From contig CALKZT010000059.1 in the NCBI GenBank assembly GCA_938002815.1, forward strand, positions 1-47,578: 47,578 bases of DNA. The letters run 5' to 3'. This stretch comes from an uncultured bacterium. GTDB taxonomy: Bacteria > Desulfobacterota > DSM-4660 > Desulfatiglandales > CALKZT01. Both the position numbers and the translations under genes were made by a program. The notes under the pieces were generated by a model, which saw nothing but the letters and a program-made list of their open reading frames with translations, was not told the origin of the DNA and did not search any database. Positions within the stretch are counted from its first letter, which is position 1. Every line of letters begins with the position of its first letter. This document shows, piece after piece, positions 8,588-16,453 of the stretch.

Positions 8588-8738
8588 GCTCTTCTTCCTC
8601 TTTAGGAGAAAGGTTGAACTTATAAGCAGCTTTTTCGATCAACTTTGATAGATCCAGACTTTCATCCATCTTTAATTCCTCTGAGATCCACCTTACTGCC
8701 TGTCTTATCTTTTCACCTTTGGGCATAATTGTACACAT
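8562..8738 (-). CDS. Conserved small protein (58 aa), unknown function
   Basis: A reading frame starting at ATG 8738 (or the adjacent ATG at 8741) after GAGGGG, ending at TAG 8562. The protein begins MCTIMPKGEKIRQAVRWISE, then has a charged helix (KLIEKAA) and ends SPKEEEELKAFYAQT. It looks like a short, highly charged helical protein. From memory, very similar MC-IMPKGEKIR openings occur in small hypothetical proteins of Desulfobacterota; I cannot check this here. It overlaps the facing two-helix gene by 26 bases at the 3' end. It is easily missed because it is below common length cut-offs. Confidence 0.72.
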   Translation of the reverse strand: MCTIMPKGEKIRQAVRWISEELKMDESLDLSKLIEKAAYKFNLSPKEEEELKAFYAQT

Positions 8739-8765
8739 CATGATACCCCTCTACTTTTATCAGCC

Positions 8766-8795
8766 TTGACTTTCCCAGATGATATCGCATATCTT
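8766..8795 (+). promoter_or_regulatory. Candidate sigma-70 promoter for the glycine-zipper lipoprotein gene
   Basis: TTGACT (8766-8771), an 18-base spacer and TATCTT (8790-8795), about 32 bases before the ATG at 8827, between a divergent small gene and the lipoprotein gene. Consensus match only. Confidence 0.42.
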
Positions 8796-8826
8796 CTATT
8801 TAAGCAATTCATAATAGGAGGTGGAC

Positions 8827-9258
8827 ATGAAGGTACTTCTGATATCTCTAACAGTTTTTTCCCTACTCTGTGTTGGGACACTAGGGCCAGGATGTGTTAC
8901 AACCCAGAGGACCTATGAGGGGGCGAGCATTGGCGGAGCAGTGGGGGCAGTAGCGGGTGCCCTCATAGATAAGAACAATCGCTGGAGGGGGGCCATGATA
9001 GGAGGTGCCATGGGCGCAGTCATTGGGGGCGCCACCTCTGAGATTGCCGCCAGGGCATCAAGGGAGGCAGCTTCCAGCGGCAGGCCTGTTGTTTACGAGT
9101 CCCAGGATGGTTGGCAGAGGGTAGAGGCACAGCCACTGAGCTATAACCAGCAGACCAAGTGCCACAAGGTACATGAAAAGATCTACCAGGATGGAAGGCT
9201 TGTAAAGGACCAGATAAAGGAGGTCTGCGAAGGGACTAAGACGGAGCGTACTTACTAA
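8827..9258 (+). CDS. Glycine-zipper (17-kDa-antigen-like) envelope lipoprotein
   Basis: The protein is 143 residues from the ATG at 8827, which has AGGAGG five bases upstream; the in-frame GTG at 8821 lies inside that site. An N-terminal hydrophobic signal runs to LGPGC, a plausible though non-ideal lipobox. A glycine-zipper segment follows (GASIGGAVGAVAGALID and GAMIGGAMGAVIGGATSE, about residues 36-78), as in the Rickettsia 17-kDa antigen / YMGG family. The C-terminal 60 residues are polar with two Cys (CHKVHEKI, EVCEG). Such proteins are attached to the envelope and are often of unknown function. It is followed after one base by the thiamine-binding-type gene. Confidence 0.75.
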   Translation: MKVLLISLTVFSLLCVGTLGPGCVTTQRTYEGASIGGAVGAVAGALIDKNNRWRGAMIGGAMGAVIGGATSEIAARASREAASSGRPVVYESQDGWQRVEAQPLSYNQQTKCHKVHEKIYQDGRLVKDQIKEVCEGTKTERTY

Positions 9259-9259
9259 G

Positions 9260-9556
9260 ATGAGCACCATAATAGAGCTCTCTCTCTTTCCCATGGACAA
9301 AGGGGAATCAGTGAGCCCCTATGTGGCAAGGGCAGTAAGGATCATAAAAGAGAGTGGCCTTCCTTTTCAAGTGGGTCCAATGGGGACCTCCATAGAAGGG
9401 GATCTGGATGAGGTGATGGAAGTGGCCGTCTCTTGTATAAAGGCCCTTTTATCTGACTCCAATAGGGTCTACTGGAGCATAAAAGGGGACTCTAGAAAAG
9501 GGAGGCAAGACGGTATCAGGAAGAAGGTGGAATCGGTAAAGGGAAAGATGTCTTAG
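9260..9556 (+). CDS. MTH1187/YkoF-type thiamine-binding family protein
   Basis: A 98-residue protein of the MTH1187 (DUF77, thiamine_BP) family: an N-terminal ELSLFPMDKGESVSPYVARA strand-helix, a GLPFQVGPMGTSIEG segment and a C-terminal helix-strand-helix. These small ferredoxin-like-fold proteins form dimers or tetramers and some bind thiamine or a pyrimidine precursor; the physiological role is not settled. The ATG sits one base after the lipoprotein stop, so the two are probably co-transcribed. Confidence 0.85.
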   Translation: MSTIIELSLFPMDKGESVSPYVARAVRIIKESGLPFQVGPMGTSIEGDLDEVMEVAVSCIKALLSDSNRVYWSIKGDSRKGRQDGIRKKVESVKGKMS

Positions 9557-9596
9557 CTTAAAGCATTCCTAACCTCTGAGCCAAAGGAGGTAGACG

Positions 9597-10724
9597 ATGC
9601 AACAGAGGGATCTTTTGAAAGGTATGCCCAGCGATGGGAAGAGAAAAGGGAAACTGTATCACGCCAATAATTTCACAAGGGGCTTTAGATCCTGGCTTAT
9701 GCCTTATATCAGGGCAAAACTGAGACCCTCTGAATTTAGACCAGTCTTGGCCTATGTCTATACAGATCTGAACTGTAATATGGAATGTCACTATTGCTAC
9801 AGTAGGGGCAAAAGGATCCCCGGGATGAGTATGGAAACAGGAAAAAGGGTGGTGGATTGGCTGGACTCAGTGGGATGTAAGGTCCTTGCATACATGGGTG
9901 GTGAGCCTTTGGTAAGGAAAGATTTCATCGTGGAGCTCACAGAATATGCCACATCCAAAGGGTTTTTTGTGTATCTGCCCACCAATGGTCTCCTCTTGGA
10001 CGAGGAATTCATCGATGCCATAGGTCGTGCCGGAATAGCTACGGTGAATCTGGCGGTGGATGTGGTGGAGCCCAAGGAAGGTCTTCCAAAGGCCTTATCC
10101 AGGATACAGGACCAATTTGAGCTCCTCTTGGCCAAGGAGCCCCAATATGGCTACATCACCTTCTTCAATATAAACATTACCCAGAGAAATATTCCCGATG
10201 TCAAGGAACTCACAGAGATAGCGCATAAAAGGGGTATTGCCACAGATTATCACATAAATGAACCCCCCTTGATTGACTATAACGGATTTGAACACCACGA
10301 GGACGGCTGGTGGATCACCCCACAAGAGTTTGAGGAGATAGACAAACTGGTGGATTGGTTGATAGAGAAGAACCGATCCGGTTATACAATGGTAAACTCT
10401 GTGGAGCACCTAAGGATGATGAAGGAGTTTATCAGGGGAAACCTGAGGCCTTGGCCCTGTCGAGCTGGAACACTCTCCATGGTAATTAGGCTGGATGGTT
10501 CCTTTGCCCCCTGCTTCGAGATGTATGGGAGCGAGGAAGACTGGGGAAATATCTATGACGGTCCTCGATTCAACAGGGAAAGATTGGAAGAATTGAAGAA
10601 GACCTGCTCCAAAAGATGCCTTAGCACCTGCAATTTCCAGGTCTATCACTATACAAAATCCTTTTTATATTCCCTCCAATGGGTGGCAAAACATGCCTAT
10701 TCCCATTTCCTTGGAGTAAGCTGA
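9597..10724 (+). CDS. Radical SAM protein with SPASM-like C-terminal cysteines
   Basis: A 375-residue protein with a perfect AGGAGG six bases before the ATG. The radical SAM cluster motif is CNMECHYC (Cys60, Cys64, Cys67), followed by YMGGEPL (101-104), which contacts SAM. The C-terminal part carries Cys288, Cys306, Cys337, Cys341 and Cys345, a layout like SPASM/twitch auxiliary Fe-S domains. I cannot assign a substrate. No short precursor peptide gene is evident next to it, which argues weakly against peptide modification. Its last 46 bases overlap a CDP-archaeol-synthase-like gene, so a membrane-lipid or isoprenoid-related substrate is one possibility by context. Confidence 0.85.
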   Translation: MQQRDLLKGMPSDGKRKGKLYHANNFTRGFRSWLMPYIRAKLRPSEFRPVLAYVYTDLNCNMECHYCYSRGKRIPGMSMETGKRVVDWLDSVGCKVLAYMGGEPLVRKDFIVELTEYATSKGFFVYLPTNGLLLDEEFIDAIGRAGIATVNLAVDVVEPKEGLPKALSRIQDQFELLLAKEPQYGYITFFNINITQRNIPDVKELTEIAHKRGIATDYHINEPPLIDYNGFEHHEDGWWITPQEFEEIDKLVDWLIEKNRSGYTMVNSVEHLRMMKEFIRGNLRPWPCRAGTLSMVIRLDGSFAPCFEMYGSEEDWGNIYDGPRFNRERLEELKKTCSKRCLSTCNFQVYHYTKSFLYSLQWVAKHAYSHFLGVS

Positions 10725-11308
10725 GGCTGCTTTCAGTCGTAGACGAATTCCTCTTTCTGCTCCTCATATCCCTACCCATGGGAATAGTGGCCCTGGCCCA
10801 TGGGTTGGCCCTAAGATATGATCTCTTCCCCCAGACCAAGATCCCCTTGGATTTTGGTCTCTCCTTTAGGGGAAAGAGGCTCTTTGGGGAAAACAAGACC
10901 CTGAGAGGGGCCTTATTTCACCTGGTATTTTCCTTATTGGGGGCCTATATAAGTGGACTTTTGCAAGGCCCCCTTTTTAGGAGTACCCTTCCCTTTTTGG
11001 ACCTCTCGGAGAATTTCCTCCAGGTGGGGATCCTTTTGGGCCTTGGTATGACCATTGGTGAGCTTCCCAATAGCTTCATTAAGAGGCAGCTTTCCATAAG
11101 ACCGGGCATGAGGCCCAAAGGGGGGACAGGTATCCTATTCTTTTTTCTGGATCAGGTGGATATGGTATTTGGGATCTGGATCTTTCTCCCATGGGTGGCC
11201 CAGGTATCCTTTAGGACCTTCTTTCTACACCTACTAATCTTTTTGATCTTTCACCCTTTGATCACATATATAGGATTCCTGCTTCGTATGAGAAGGACTA
11301 AGACCTAA
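10679..11308 (+). CDS. CDP-archaeol synthase-like (CarS/DUF46) membrane protein
   Basis: A 209-residue polytopic membrane protein with about five hydrophobic segments. It has the motif set of the CarS branch of the CDP-alcohol cytidylyltransferases: FGENKTLRG at 69-77, GELPNSFIKRQLSI at 127-140 and LDQVD at 157-161. Archaeal CarS activates unsaturated archaetidic acid with CTP; bacterial members of this family have uncertain substrates. The ATG at 10679 overlaps the radical SAM gene by 46 bases with no clear ribosome-binding site, but no later ATG/GTG/TTG precedes the first membrane helix. The start is therefore the weakest part of the call. Ordinary cdsA was not seen in the window. Confidence 0.75.
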   Translation: MGGKTCLFPFPWSKLRLLSVVDEFLFLLLISLPMGIVALAHGLALRYDLFPQTKIPLDFGLSFRGKRLFGENKTLRGALFHLVFSLLGAYISGLLQGPLFRSTLPFLDLSENFLQVGILLGLGMTIGELPNSFIKRQLSIRPGMRPKGGTGILFFFLDQVDMVFGIWIFLPWVAQVSFRTFFLHLLIFLIFHPLITYIGFLLRMRRTKT

Positions 11309-11324
11309 AATAGCTCCCCTTACC

Positions 11325-11352
11325 TTGACTATCTGGCGGCCTGGTGATTAAT
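11325..11352 (+). promoter_or_regulatory. Possible promoter for the ffh operon
   Basis: TTGACT (11325-11330), a 16-base spacer and ATTAAT (11347-11352), ending 28 bases before the ffh ATG. The -10 match is four of six and the spacer is short, so this is tentative. Confidence 0.3.
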
Positions 11353-11380
11353 CTTTGGAGACATCAGGGGAGGTGCCTAA

Positions 11381-12706
11381 ATGTTTGAAAACCTTACGGA
11401 CAAGCTATCGAATATATTTAGAAAGGTAACAGGAAGGGGCAAGCTCACAGAGGAGAATATAAAGGAGGCCCTAAGGGAGGTAAGGCTTGCCCTATTGGAG
11501 GCAGATGTAAACTATAAAGTAGTCAAGGATTTCATCCAGAAGGTCCAGGAAAAGGCAGTGGGGCAGGAGGTATTAGAGAGCCTAACCCCTGGGCAACAGT
11601 TTATCAAAATCGTGAGGGACGAATTGATATCCTTGATGGGGGATAAAGACATGGCCCTGAATCTCTCGGGAAGGCCTCCCCATGTAATCATGCTCATTGG
11701 TCTTCAGGGTTCAGGCAAGACAACCACTGCTGCAAAATTGGCCCTCTACCTAAGGAGGAAGGGGAGAAGACCCTATTTGGTACCAGCGGATATAAGAAGA
11801 CCCGCTGCCATAGAACAGCTCAGAAAGCTGGGGAGTCAGATAAATGTGGACGTCTATCCATCGGATCCGAAGGGTGACCCGGTAAGGATATGTGTGGATG
11901 CCACTGAAAAGGCCATGGCCCAGGGCAAGGATACCGTGCTTTTGGATACGGCCGGAAGGCTCCACATAGACGAACCCCTGGTCCAAGAACTGGTAGAGAT
12001 CAAATCCCTGGTCTCTCCCAAGGAGGTGCTCCTTGTGGCCGATGCCATGACGGGTCAAGATGCGGTGAACGTGGCCCGGGAATTCCACCAGAGGGTAGGT
12101 ATCACTGGCGTAATCCTCACCAAAACAGAGGGGGATGCAAGGGGTGGAGCAGCACTTTCGGTCAAGGCAGTGACAGGTGCACCCATAAAATTCGTGGGGG
12201 TAGGAGAAAAGCTGGACGCCTTGGAGGTCTTTTATCCCGAAAGGATGGCATCCCAGATCCTTGGGATGGGGGATGTACTTACCCTCATAGAAAAGGCACA
12301 AGAGGCCTTTGACGAAAAGCAGGCCAAGGAACTCCAAAAAAAACTCATGAAGCAGAAGTATGACTTAGAAGACTTCCTTAAGCACATAAGGCAGATCAAG
12401 AAGATGGGCTCCTTAGAGCAGATACTCTCCATGATCCCGGGGATGGGTTTTAAACAAAAGCTCAGGGACATAAGACCAGACGAGAAGGAATTAAAGAGGA
12501 TAGAGGCAATCATATGTTCCATGACCAGAGAGGAGAGGAAAAACTTCAAGATCATAAACGGAAGTAGGAAGAGGAGGATAGCAAAGGGCTCAGGGACTAC
12601 GGTCCAAGAGGTAAACAGGCTACTAAAAAACTTCCAGGAGACAAAAAAAATTATGGAAGAGGTCAGCAAAAAAGGTTATTCTAAATTGTACAATCTCTTG
12701 AAATAA
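11381..12706 (+). CDS. ffh: Signal recognition particle protein Ffh
   Basis: A 441-residue SRP54-type GTPase: N domain (1-90), G domain with [15 protein letters not shown] (106-120), DIRRPAA, DTAGR and [10 protein letters not shown], then the Met-rich M domain with the SRP-RNA-binding [13 protein letters not shown] segment. With SRP RNA and FtsY it delivers nascent membrane proteins to the translocon. GGGGAGG precedes the start. The TK-x-x-D guanine-specificity motif reads TKTEGD, with Thr-Glu in place of the usual Leu-Asp, a mild variation. It opens the classic ffh-rpsP-rimM-trmD-rplS order. Confidence 0.97.
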   Translation: MFENLTDKLSNIFRKVTGRGKLTEENIKEALREVRLALLEADVNYKVVKDFIQKVQEKAVGQEVLESLTPGQQFIKIVRDELISLMGDKDMALNLSGRPPHVIMLIGLQGSGKTTTAAKLALYLRRKGRRPYLVPADIRRPAAIEQLRKLGSQINVDVYPSDPKGDPVRICVDATEKAMAQGKDTVLLDTAGRLHIDEPLVQELVEIKSLVSPKEVLLVADAMTGQDAVNVAREFHQRVGITGVILTKTEGDARGGAALSVKAVTGAPIKFVGVGEKLDALEVFYPERMASQILGMGDVLTLIEKAQEAFDEKQAKELQKKLMKQKYDLEDFLKHIRQIKKMGSLEQILSMIPGMGFKQKLRDIRPDEKELKRIEAIICSMTREERKNFKIINGSRKRRIAKGSGTTVQEVNRLLKNFQETKKIMEEVSKKGYSKLYNLLK

Positions 12707-12735
12707 AATCTCTAACTTTGGGGGTGAGAGTGTAG

Positions 12736-12999
12736 ATGCCAGTAAGGTTGAGACTAATGAGGATGGGCGCCAAAAAGAGGCCGTTTTTTAGGATCGTGGC
12801 TGCTCATAAGGAGGCCAAGCGCGATGGAAGGTTTTTGGAAATTTTGGGTTTCTATGACCCCAAAACAGACCCCGCCACAGTTAGGCTGAAGGAGGATAGA
12901 GTTCTATATTGGCTTGAAAAGGGGGCTCAACCCACAGAGACAGTGGGATCCATCTTAAAAAAGACGGGGCTTTTAGAGAAGGCCCAGGCCCTTGGTTGA
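12736..12999 (+). CDS. rpsP: 30S ribosomal protein S16
   Basis: An 87-residue protein starting PVRLRLMRMGAKKRPFFRIV, the S16 signature, with GFYDPKTDP following and a short Lys/Leu tail. Length and position after ffh are standard. It binds 16S rRNA early in 30S assembly. Confidence 0.97.
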   Translation: MPVRLRLMRMGAKKRPFFRIVAAHKEAKRDGRFLEILGFYDPKTDPATVRLKEDRVLYWLEKGAQPTETVGSILKKTGLLEKAQALG

Positions 13000-13032
13000 T
13001 GAAACTCTAAAGTTCCCACGGAGGTGAGTGCT

Positions 13033-13266
13033 ATGATGAAGGAGCTGATTGAGTATATTGCAAAGGCACTAGTTGACAAACCTGAAGAGGTGGTGGTTAA
13101 CGAGATAGAAGGGGAGCAGACCTCTGTAATAGAGCTAAAGGTAGCAAAGGAGGACTTGGGGAAGGTCATAGGGAAACAGGGCAGGACTGCCAGGGCCATG
13201 AGGACCATTCTAAGTGCCGCATCCACAAAGATAAACAAGAGGTCTGTCCTGGAAATCATAGAGTAG
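13033..13266 (+). CDS. khpA: KH-domain RNA-binding protein KhpA (YlqC)
   Basis: A 77-residue single KH domain with the GKQG loop ([18 protein letters not shown]). The ATG at 13033 (or 13036) lies seven bases after GGAGGT; a GTG at 13024 falls inside that site and is rejected. KhpA-type proteins bind RNA and in Firmicutes partner with KhpB in cell elongation control; here the standard rpsP-khpA-rimM context is kept. Confidence 0.93.
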   Translation: MMKELIEYIAKALVDKPEEVVVNEIEGEQTSVIELKVAKEDLGKVIGKQGRTARAMRTILSAASTKINKRSVLEIIE

Positions 13267-13794
13267 TTGCAGAGAGAAGCCCCAAAAGGCTTTGTATACT
13301 TAGGCAAGATCCTGAAGCCCCATGGAATAAAAGGGTGGCTCAGGATTTTGTCTTTTGCCGAAAATTTAACTGCCTTTGAACGCTGCCAAAAGGTATACTT
13401 GGCCCGGAACTCCTTAGAGGAACAAGAAGTGGAAGGGATAAGACCCTACAAATCACAAGCAATAATAAAATTTAGGGGTATTGACACCAGAAGCCAGGCA
13501 GAGACCCTTAAGGGCCACGAGATCTTTGTAAAGATAGAGGCCCTCTCAAGAGAGGAGGATGAATACTTCTGGTTTGAACTCATAGGTCTAAAGGCCTTTG
13601 ATCCTCAAGGCAAGGGCCTGGGAGAGGTCTCAGAGATTATGAGGACCCCTGCCCACGACATCCTTGTCATCCGGCAAGGGAAAAGGTCCTACTACATACC
13701 CATGGTAGAGGGTATAGTGGAGGAGATAAACCCCCAAAAGGGCCTGATAATCATATCTCCCATGGAGGGTCTATTGGATATAAATGAGATGTGA
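13267..13794 (+). CDS. rimM: Ribosome maturation factor RimM
   Basis: A 175-residue protein with the N-terminal barrel GKILKPHGIKGWLRI and the C-terminal PRC-barrel (EDEYFWFELIGLKAFDPQG, IPMVEGIVEEI). It assists S19 incorporation and 16S 3'-domain maturation. The only usable start before the conserved region is TTG at 13267, immediately after the khpA stop, implying coupled translation. Its 3' end overlaps trmD by 11 bases. Confidence 0.95.
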   Translation: MQREAPKGFVYLGKILKPHGIKGWLRILSFAENLTAFERCQKVYLARNSLEEQEVEGIRPYKSQAIIKFRGIDTRSQAETLKGHEIFVKIEALSREEDEYFWFELIGLKAFDPQGKGLGEVSEIMRTPAHDILVIRQGKRSYYIPMVEGIVEEINPQKGLIIISPMEGLLDINEM

Positions 13795-14515
13795 TGTCAT
13801 AACCCTTTTCCCAGAGCTCTTCTCCCCTTTCTTGGATGTGGGGATGGTGGGGAGGGCCGTGAAGGCAGGGCTCCTGGTGGTAAATCTCATATGGCTCAGG
13901 GAATTTGGTGAGGGTGTGCACAGAAGTGTGGATGACAGGCCCTATGGGGGTGGACCTGGCATGGTGATGATGGCCCCTCCTCTCATGAGGGCAATAGAAT
14001 CCATAGAGAGGGAGAAGAGGTCCTTGCTACTGATAATGAGCCCTGCTGGAGAGATCTTCAGCCAGAATATGGCAAGCTCTTTTCTAAAGTTCGATCAGCT
14101 TGTTATAGTCTGTGGAAGATATGAGGGGATTGATCAGCGTATAGTGGAGCTCTCTGGTGCCAGGGAGGTCTCCATAGGAGACTATGTCCTCTCAGGTGGA
14201 GAGATCCCTGCCATGGTCATCATAGATGCCGTTACAAGGCTTCTGCCTGGTGTCTTGGGGGATGAGGCCTCCTCGGCGGAGGAATCCTTCAAAGAAGGGC
14301 TTTTGGAGTATCCCCAATATACAAGGCCCAGGACCTTTATGGGATTAGGGGTGCCGGAGGTGTTGTTAAGGGGGAACCACAAAGAGATAGAGGAATGGAG
14401 AAGGGCCCAGGCCCTTTTGAGGACCAAGGCAAGAAGACCAGATCTGTTTGAGAGGCTCCTTTTGACCAAAAGGGATATGGAGCTTATGGAACGATACTCC
14501 CAACAGGGGGAATAG
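13784..14515 (+). CDS. trmD: tRNA (guanine-N1)-methyltransferase TrmD
   Basis: A 243-residue SPOUT enzyme with MRCDVITLFPELF at the start, VDDRPYGGGPGMVM, the trefoil-knot SAM site GRYEGIDQR and the loop SIGDYVLSGGE. It methylates G37 of tRNAs that read CNN codons and prevents frameshifting. The ATG overlaps the end of rimM. Confidence 0.97.
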   Translation: MRCDVITLFPELFSPFLDVGMVGRAVKAGLLVVNLIWLREFGEGVHRSVDDRPYGGGPGMVMMAPPLMRAIESIEREKRSLLLIMSPAGEIFSQNMASSFLKFDQLVIVCGRYEGIDQRIVELSGAREVSIGDYVLSGGEIPAMVIIDAVTRLLPGVLGDEASSAEESFKEGLLEYPQYTRPRTFMGLGVPEVLLRGNHKEIEEWRRAQALLRTKARRPDLFERLLLTKRDMELMERYSQQGE

Positions 14516-15070
14516 GTGGCACTATTTACGGCCCTTTTACATTATCCCGTATATGACAGAAACAAAAATACCATATGTGCCCAGATCACGCCCCTGGATC
14601 TCCATGACATGGGAAGGCTCTCTGTGACCTATGGGGTAAGGACCTGTTTTATAGTAAACCCCCTGGAGGATCAGCGCAGGATTGCCCAAGAGATAATCCA
14701 TCACTGGGTGAAGGGATATGGCGCAACTTATAATCCCTTAAGAAAATTGGCATTTGAGCGACTCGTGGTAACAGGATCTTTGGAGGAGGCAGAGGCCTTA
14801 GTAGAGGAGGAGACCAAAGGGAGGGTCATAATGATAGCAACCGATGCCTCCCCAAAAAGGCCAACGCTCAGATATGAAGAGGTAAGCTCTTTGATCTCAA
14901 AGGAAAATGTGCTATTGATGTTTGGAACGGCATGGGGTCTACACGAGGAGGTGATTCAGAGGTCCTATGGACTTCTGGAACCTATTTTCGGGGTGGCTAA
15001 CTATAACCACCTTTCCGTGAGGACTGCTTCGGCCATCATTCTGGATAGGCTCATAAATAGAAGAGGGTAA
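14516..15070 (+). CDS. SPOUT-fold RNA methyltransferase (Methyltrn_RNA_4 type)
   Basis: A 184-residue protein starting at a GTG directly after the trmD stop, with CAGGGGG as ribosome-binding site. Its sequence (LLHYPVYDRN, an ITPLDLHDMGRLSVTYGV segment, LLMFGTAWGLHEEV, RTASAIILDRL) matches a family of SAM-dependent SPOUT-type RNA methyltransferases that often sits between trmD and rplS. The methylated RNA position is not known to me. The start follows the conserved opening of this family. Confidence 0.85.
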   Translation: MALFTALLHYPVYDRNKNTICAQITPLDLHDMGRLSVTYGVRTCFIVNPLEDQRRIAQEIIHHWVKGYGATYNPLRKLAFERLVVTGSLEEAEALVEEETKGRVIMIATDASPKRPTLRYEEVSSLISKENVLLMFGTAWGLHEEVIQRSYGLLEPIFGVANYNHLSVRTASAIILDRLINRRG

Positions 15071-15082
15071 GGAGGTGTCCAT

Positions 15083-15439
15083 ATGGATGTCTTAGAATAC
15101 TTGGAACGGGAACAGATGCGGACAGATATCCCAGAATTTAGACCAGGGGATACAGTGCGCGTCCATGTGAGGATCATTGAAGGGGAAAAGGAGAGACTTC
15201 AGGCCTTTGAGGGTGTTGTCATCAGGAAGAGGGGGAAAAATACCAATGCCACCTTCACGGTGAGGAAGGTCTCTTACGGGATTGGAGTGGAAAGGACATT
15301 TCCCATCCACTCACCCCTCATTGAGAGTGTTGAAGTGATAAAGCGTGGGGATGTAAGGAGGGCAAAACTCTATTATCTAAGGGAACTGAAAGGAAAGGCC
15401 GCCAGGATAAAGGAAAAGAGGGACCAAAGGGGGTTTTAA
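15083..15439 (+). CDS. rplS: 50S ribosomal protein L19
   Basis: 118 residues with [29 protein letters not shown] and the C-terminal [19 protein letters not shown], diagnostic for L19, which sits at the 30S-50S interface. GGAGGTG lies upstream of the ATG. Confidence 0.97.
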   Translation: MDVLEYLEREQMRTDIPEFRPGDTVRVHVRIIEGEKERLQAFEGVVIRKRGKNTNATFTVRKVSYGIGVERTFPIHSPLIESVEVIKRGDVRRAKLYYLRELKGKAARIKEKRDQRGF

Positions 15440-15447
15440 TTCTCCCC

Positions 15448-16149
15448 ATGGCCAGGCTTCCTAAGGGATTTATAATGGCCAGAGATCTTAGTTTTTTTGA
15501 AGAGATGTTCAAAAGGAAGGGCTATGGGAGGATTGCAGGGATAGATGAAGCGGGTCGTGGCTGTCTGGCAGGGCCTGTGGTGGCAGCTGCAGTGATACTA
15601 AGGGGCGATAACCCCGTTTCTGGTGTAAATGACTCAAAGGAGCTAAGCCCCAAGCAAAGGGAGGGCTTATTTGAGAGGATAATAAATGAGGCCCTATCTG
15701 TCTCTGTTGGTGTGGTGGGAGCTTTGGAGATAGACAGGAAAAACATCCTAAATGCCACCATAGAGGCAATGCTCCTGGCAGTGAAAGGACTTTCACCCGC
15801 TCCCGACCTGTTGCTCATAGATGGTCCCATAAGTTTACCCCTATCTCTTCCACAGCAGGGGATAATAAAGGGAGACAAGAGGTCCTTGAGCATTGCCTCC
15901 GCATCCATTGTGGCAAAGGTCTATAGGGATCGAATCATGAATGGCTTTGCAACCACCTACCCCGGCTATGGATTTGAAAGGCACAAGGGCTATGGGACAA
16001 GGGACCACCTAAAGGCTTTGAGGGAAAGAGGACCGTCTGAAATCCACAGGCGCACCTTTAAGGGAGTTTCCGATTTCGGAGAGGAGAAAGAGATTAGCCC
16101 TCCAAGGGGAAGAGCTGGCCTGCAAATTCTTAGAGGGGCAAGGATATAA
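15448..16149 (+). CDS. rnhB: Ribonuclease HII
   Basis: A 233-residue enzyme with GIDEAGRGCLAGPVVAAAV (Asp-Glu metal ligands), the NDSKELSPKQR loop, LLIDGP (third Asp) and ASIVAKVYRD (fourth Asp). It nicks RNA-DNA hybrids and removes misincorporated ribonucleotides. The first ATG (15448) precedes the domain by about 28 residues; 15475 is an alternative. The C-terminal 25 or so residues after HRRTFKGV are unconserved and overlap the yraN frame. Confidence 0.95.
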   Translation: MARLPKGFIMARDLSFFEEMFKRKGYGRIAGIDEAGRGCLAGPVVAAAVILRGDNPVSGVNDSKELSPKQREGLFERIINEALSVSVGVVGALEIDRKNILNATIEAMLLAVKGLSPAPDLLLIDGPISLPLSLPQQGIIKGDKRSLSIASASIVAKVYRDRIMNGFATTYPGYGFERHKGYGTRDHLKALRERGPSEIHRRTFKGVSDFGEEKEISPPRGRAGLQILRGARI

Positions 16150-16444
16150 GATCCTTGAGAGGAATTACAGGTGTCCCCTTGGGGAAGTGGATGTGGTGGC
16201 AAAGGAGAAGGATACCATTGTCTTTGTGGAGATCAAGACAAGGTCCTCCCGTGGAACCGGCTATGCAAAAGAGGCAGTAGATTTAAGAAAGCAGAGGCAG
16301 ATCTCCAAGGCAGCCTTATTCTACCTAAAGAGCAGGGATCTTTTGGGCAAGAAGGCGCGCTTTGATGTGGTTGCCATCATAAAAGGGGTGGAGAAGGATG
16401 GTTTTGAGCTGGTCCGAGACGCCTTTGAACTACAATATCCTTGA
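16073..16444 (+). CDS. yraN: YraN/UPF0102 nuclease-fold protein, probable AUU start
   Basis: The frame holds a full-length UPF0102 protein: GEELACKFLEGQGYKIL, ERNYRCPLGEVDVVA and FVEIKTRSSRGTGYA, the PD-(D/E)XK-like core (Asp, Glu-x-Lys), then an RKQRQISKAA helix. The first ATG/GTG/TTG in frame is GTG at 16187, which would delete the first third of the domain. The frame is open much further upstream, and at 16073 there is ATT preceded by AGGGAG at a spacing of six bases. That gives 123 residues, the family's usual size. I therefore propose an AUU start inside the rnhB coding region. Other options are CTG at 16038 or an assembly frameshift. Confidence 0.75.
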   Translation: MSERRKRLALQGEELACKFLEGQGYKILERNYRCPLGEVDVVAKEKDTIVFVEIKTRSSRGTGYAKEAVDLRKQRQISKAALFYLKSRDLLGKKARFDVVAIIKGVEKDGFELVRDAFELQYP

Positions 16445-16453
16445 GGTGTCCCT

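Noticed and set aside
12927..13307. 126-residue minus-strand frame across rpsP-khpA-rimM
   Set aside because: It lies opposite three well-identified genes in canonical order and has no recognisable domain.
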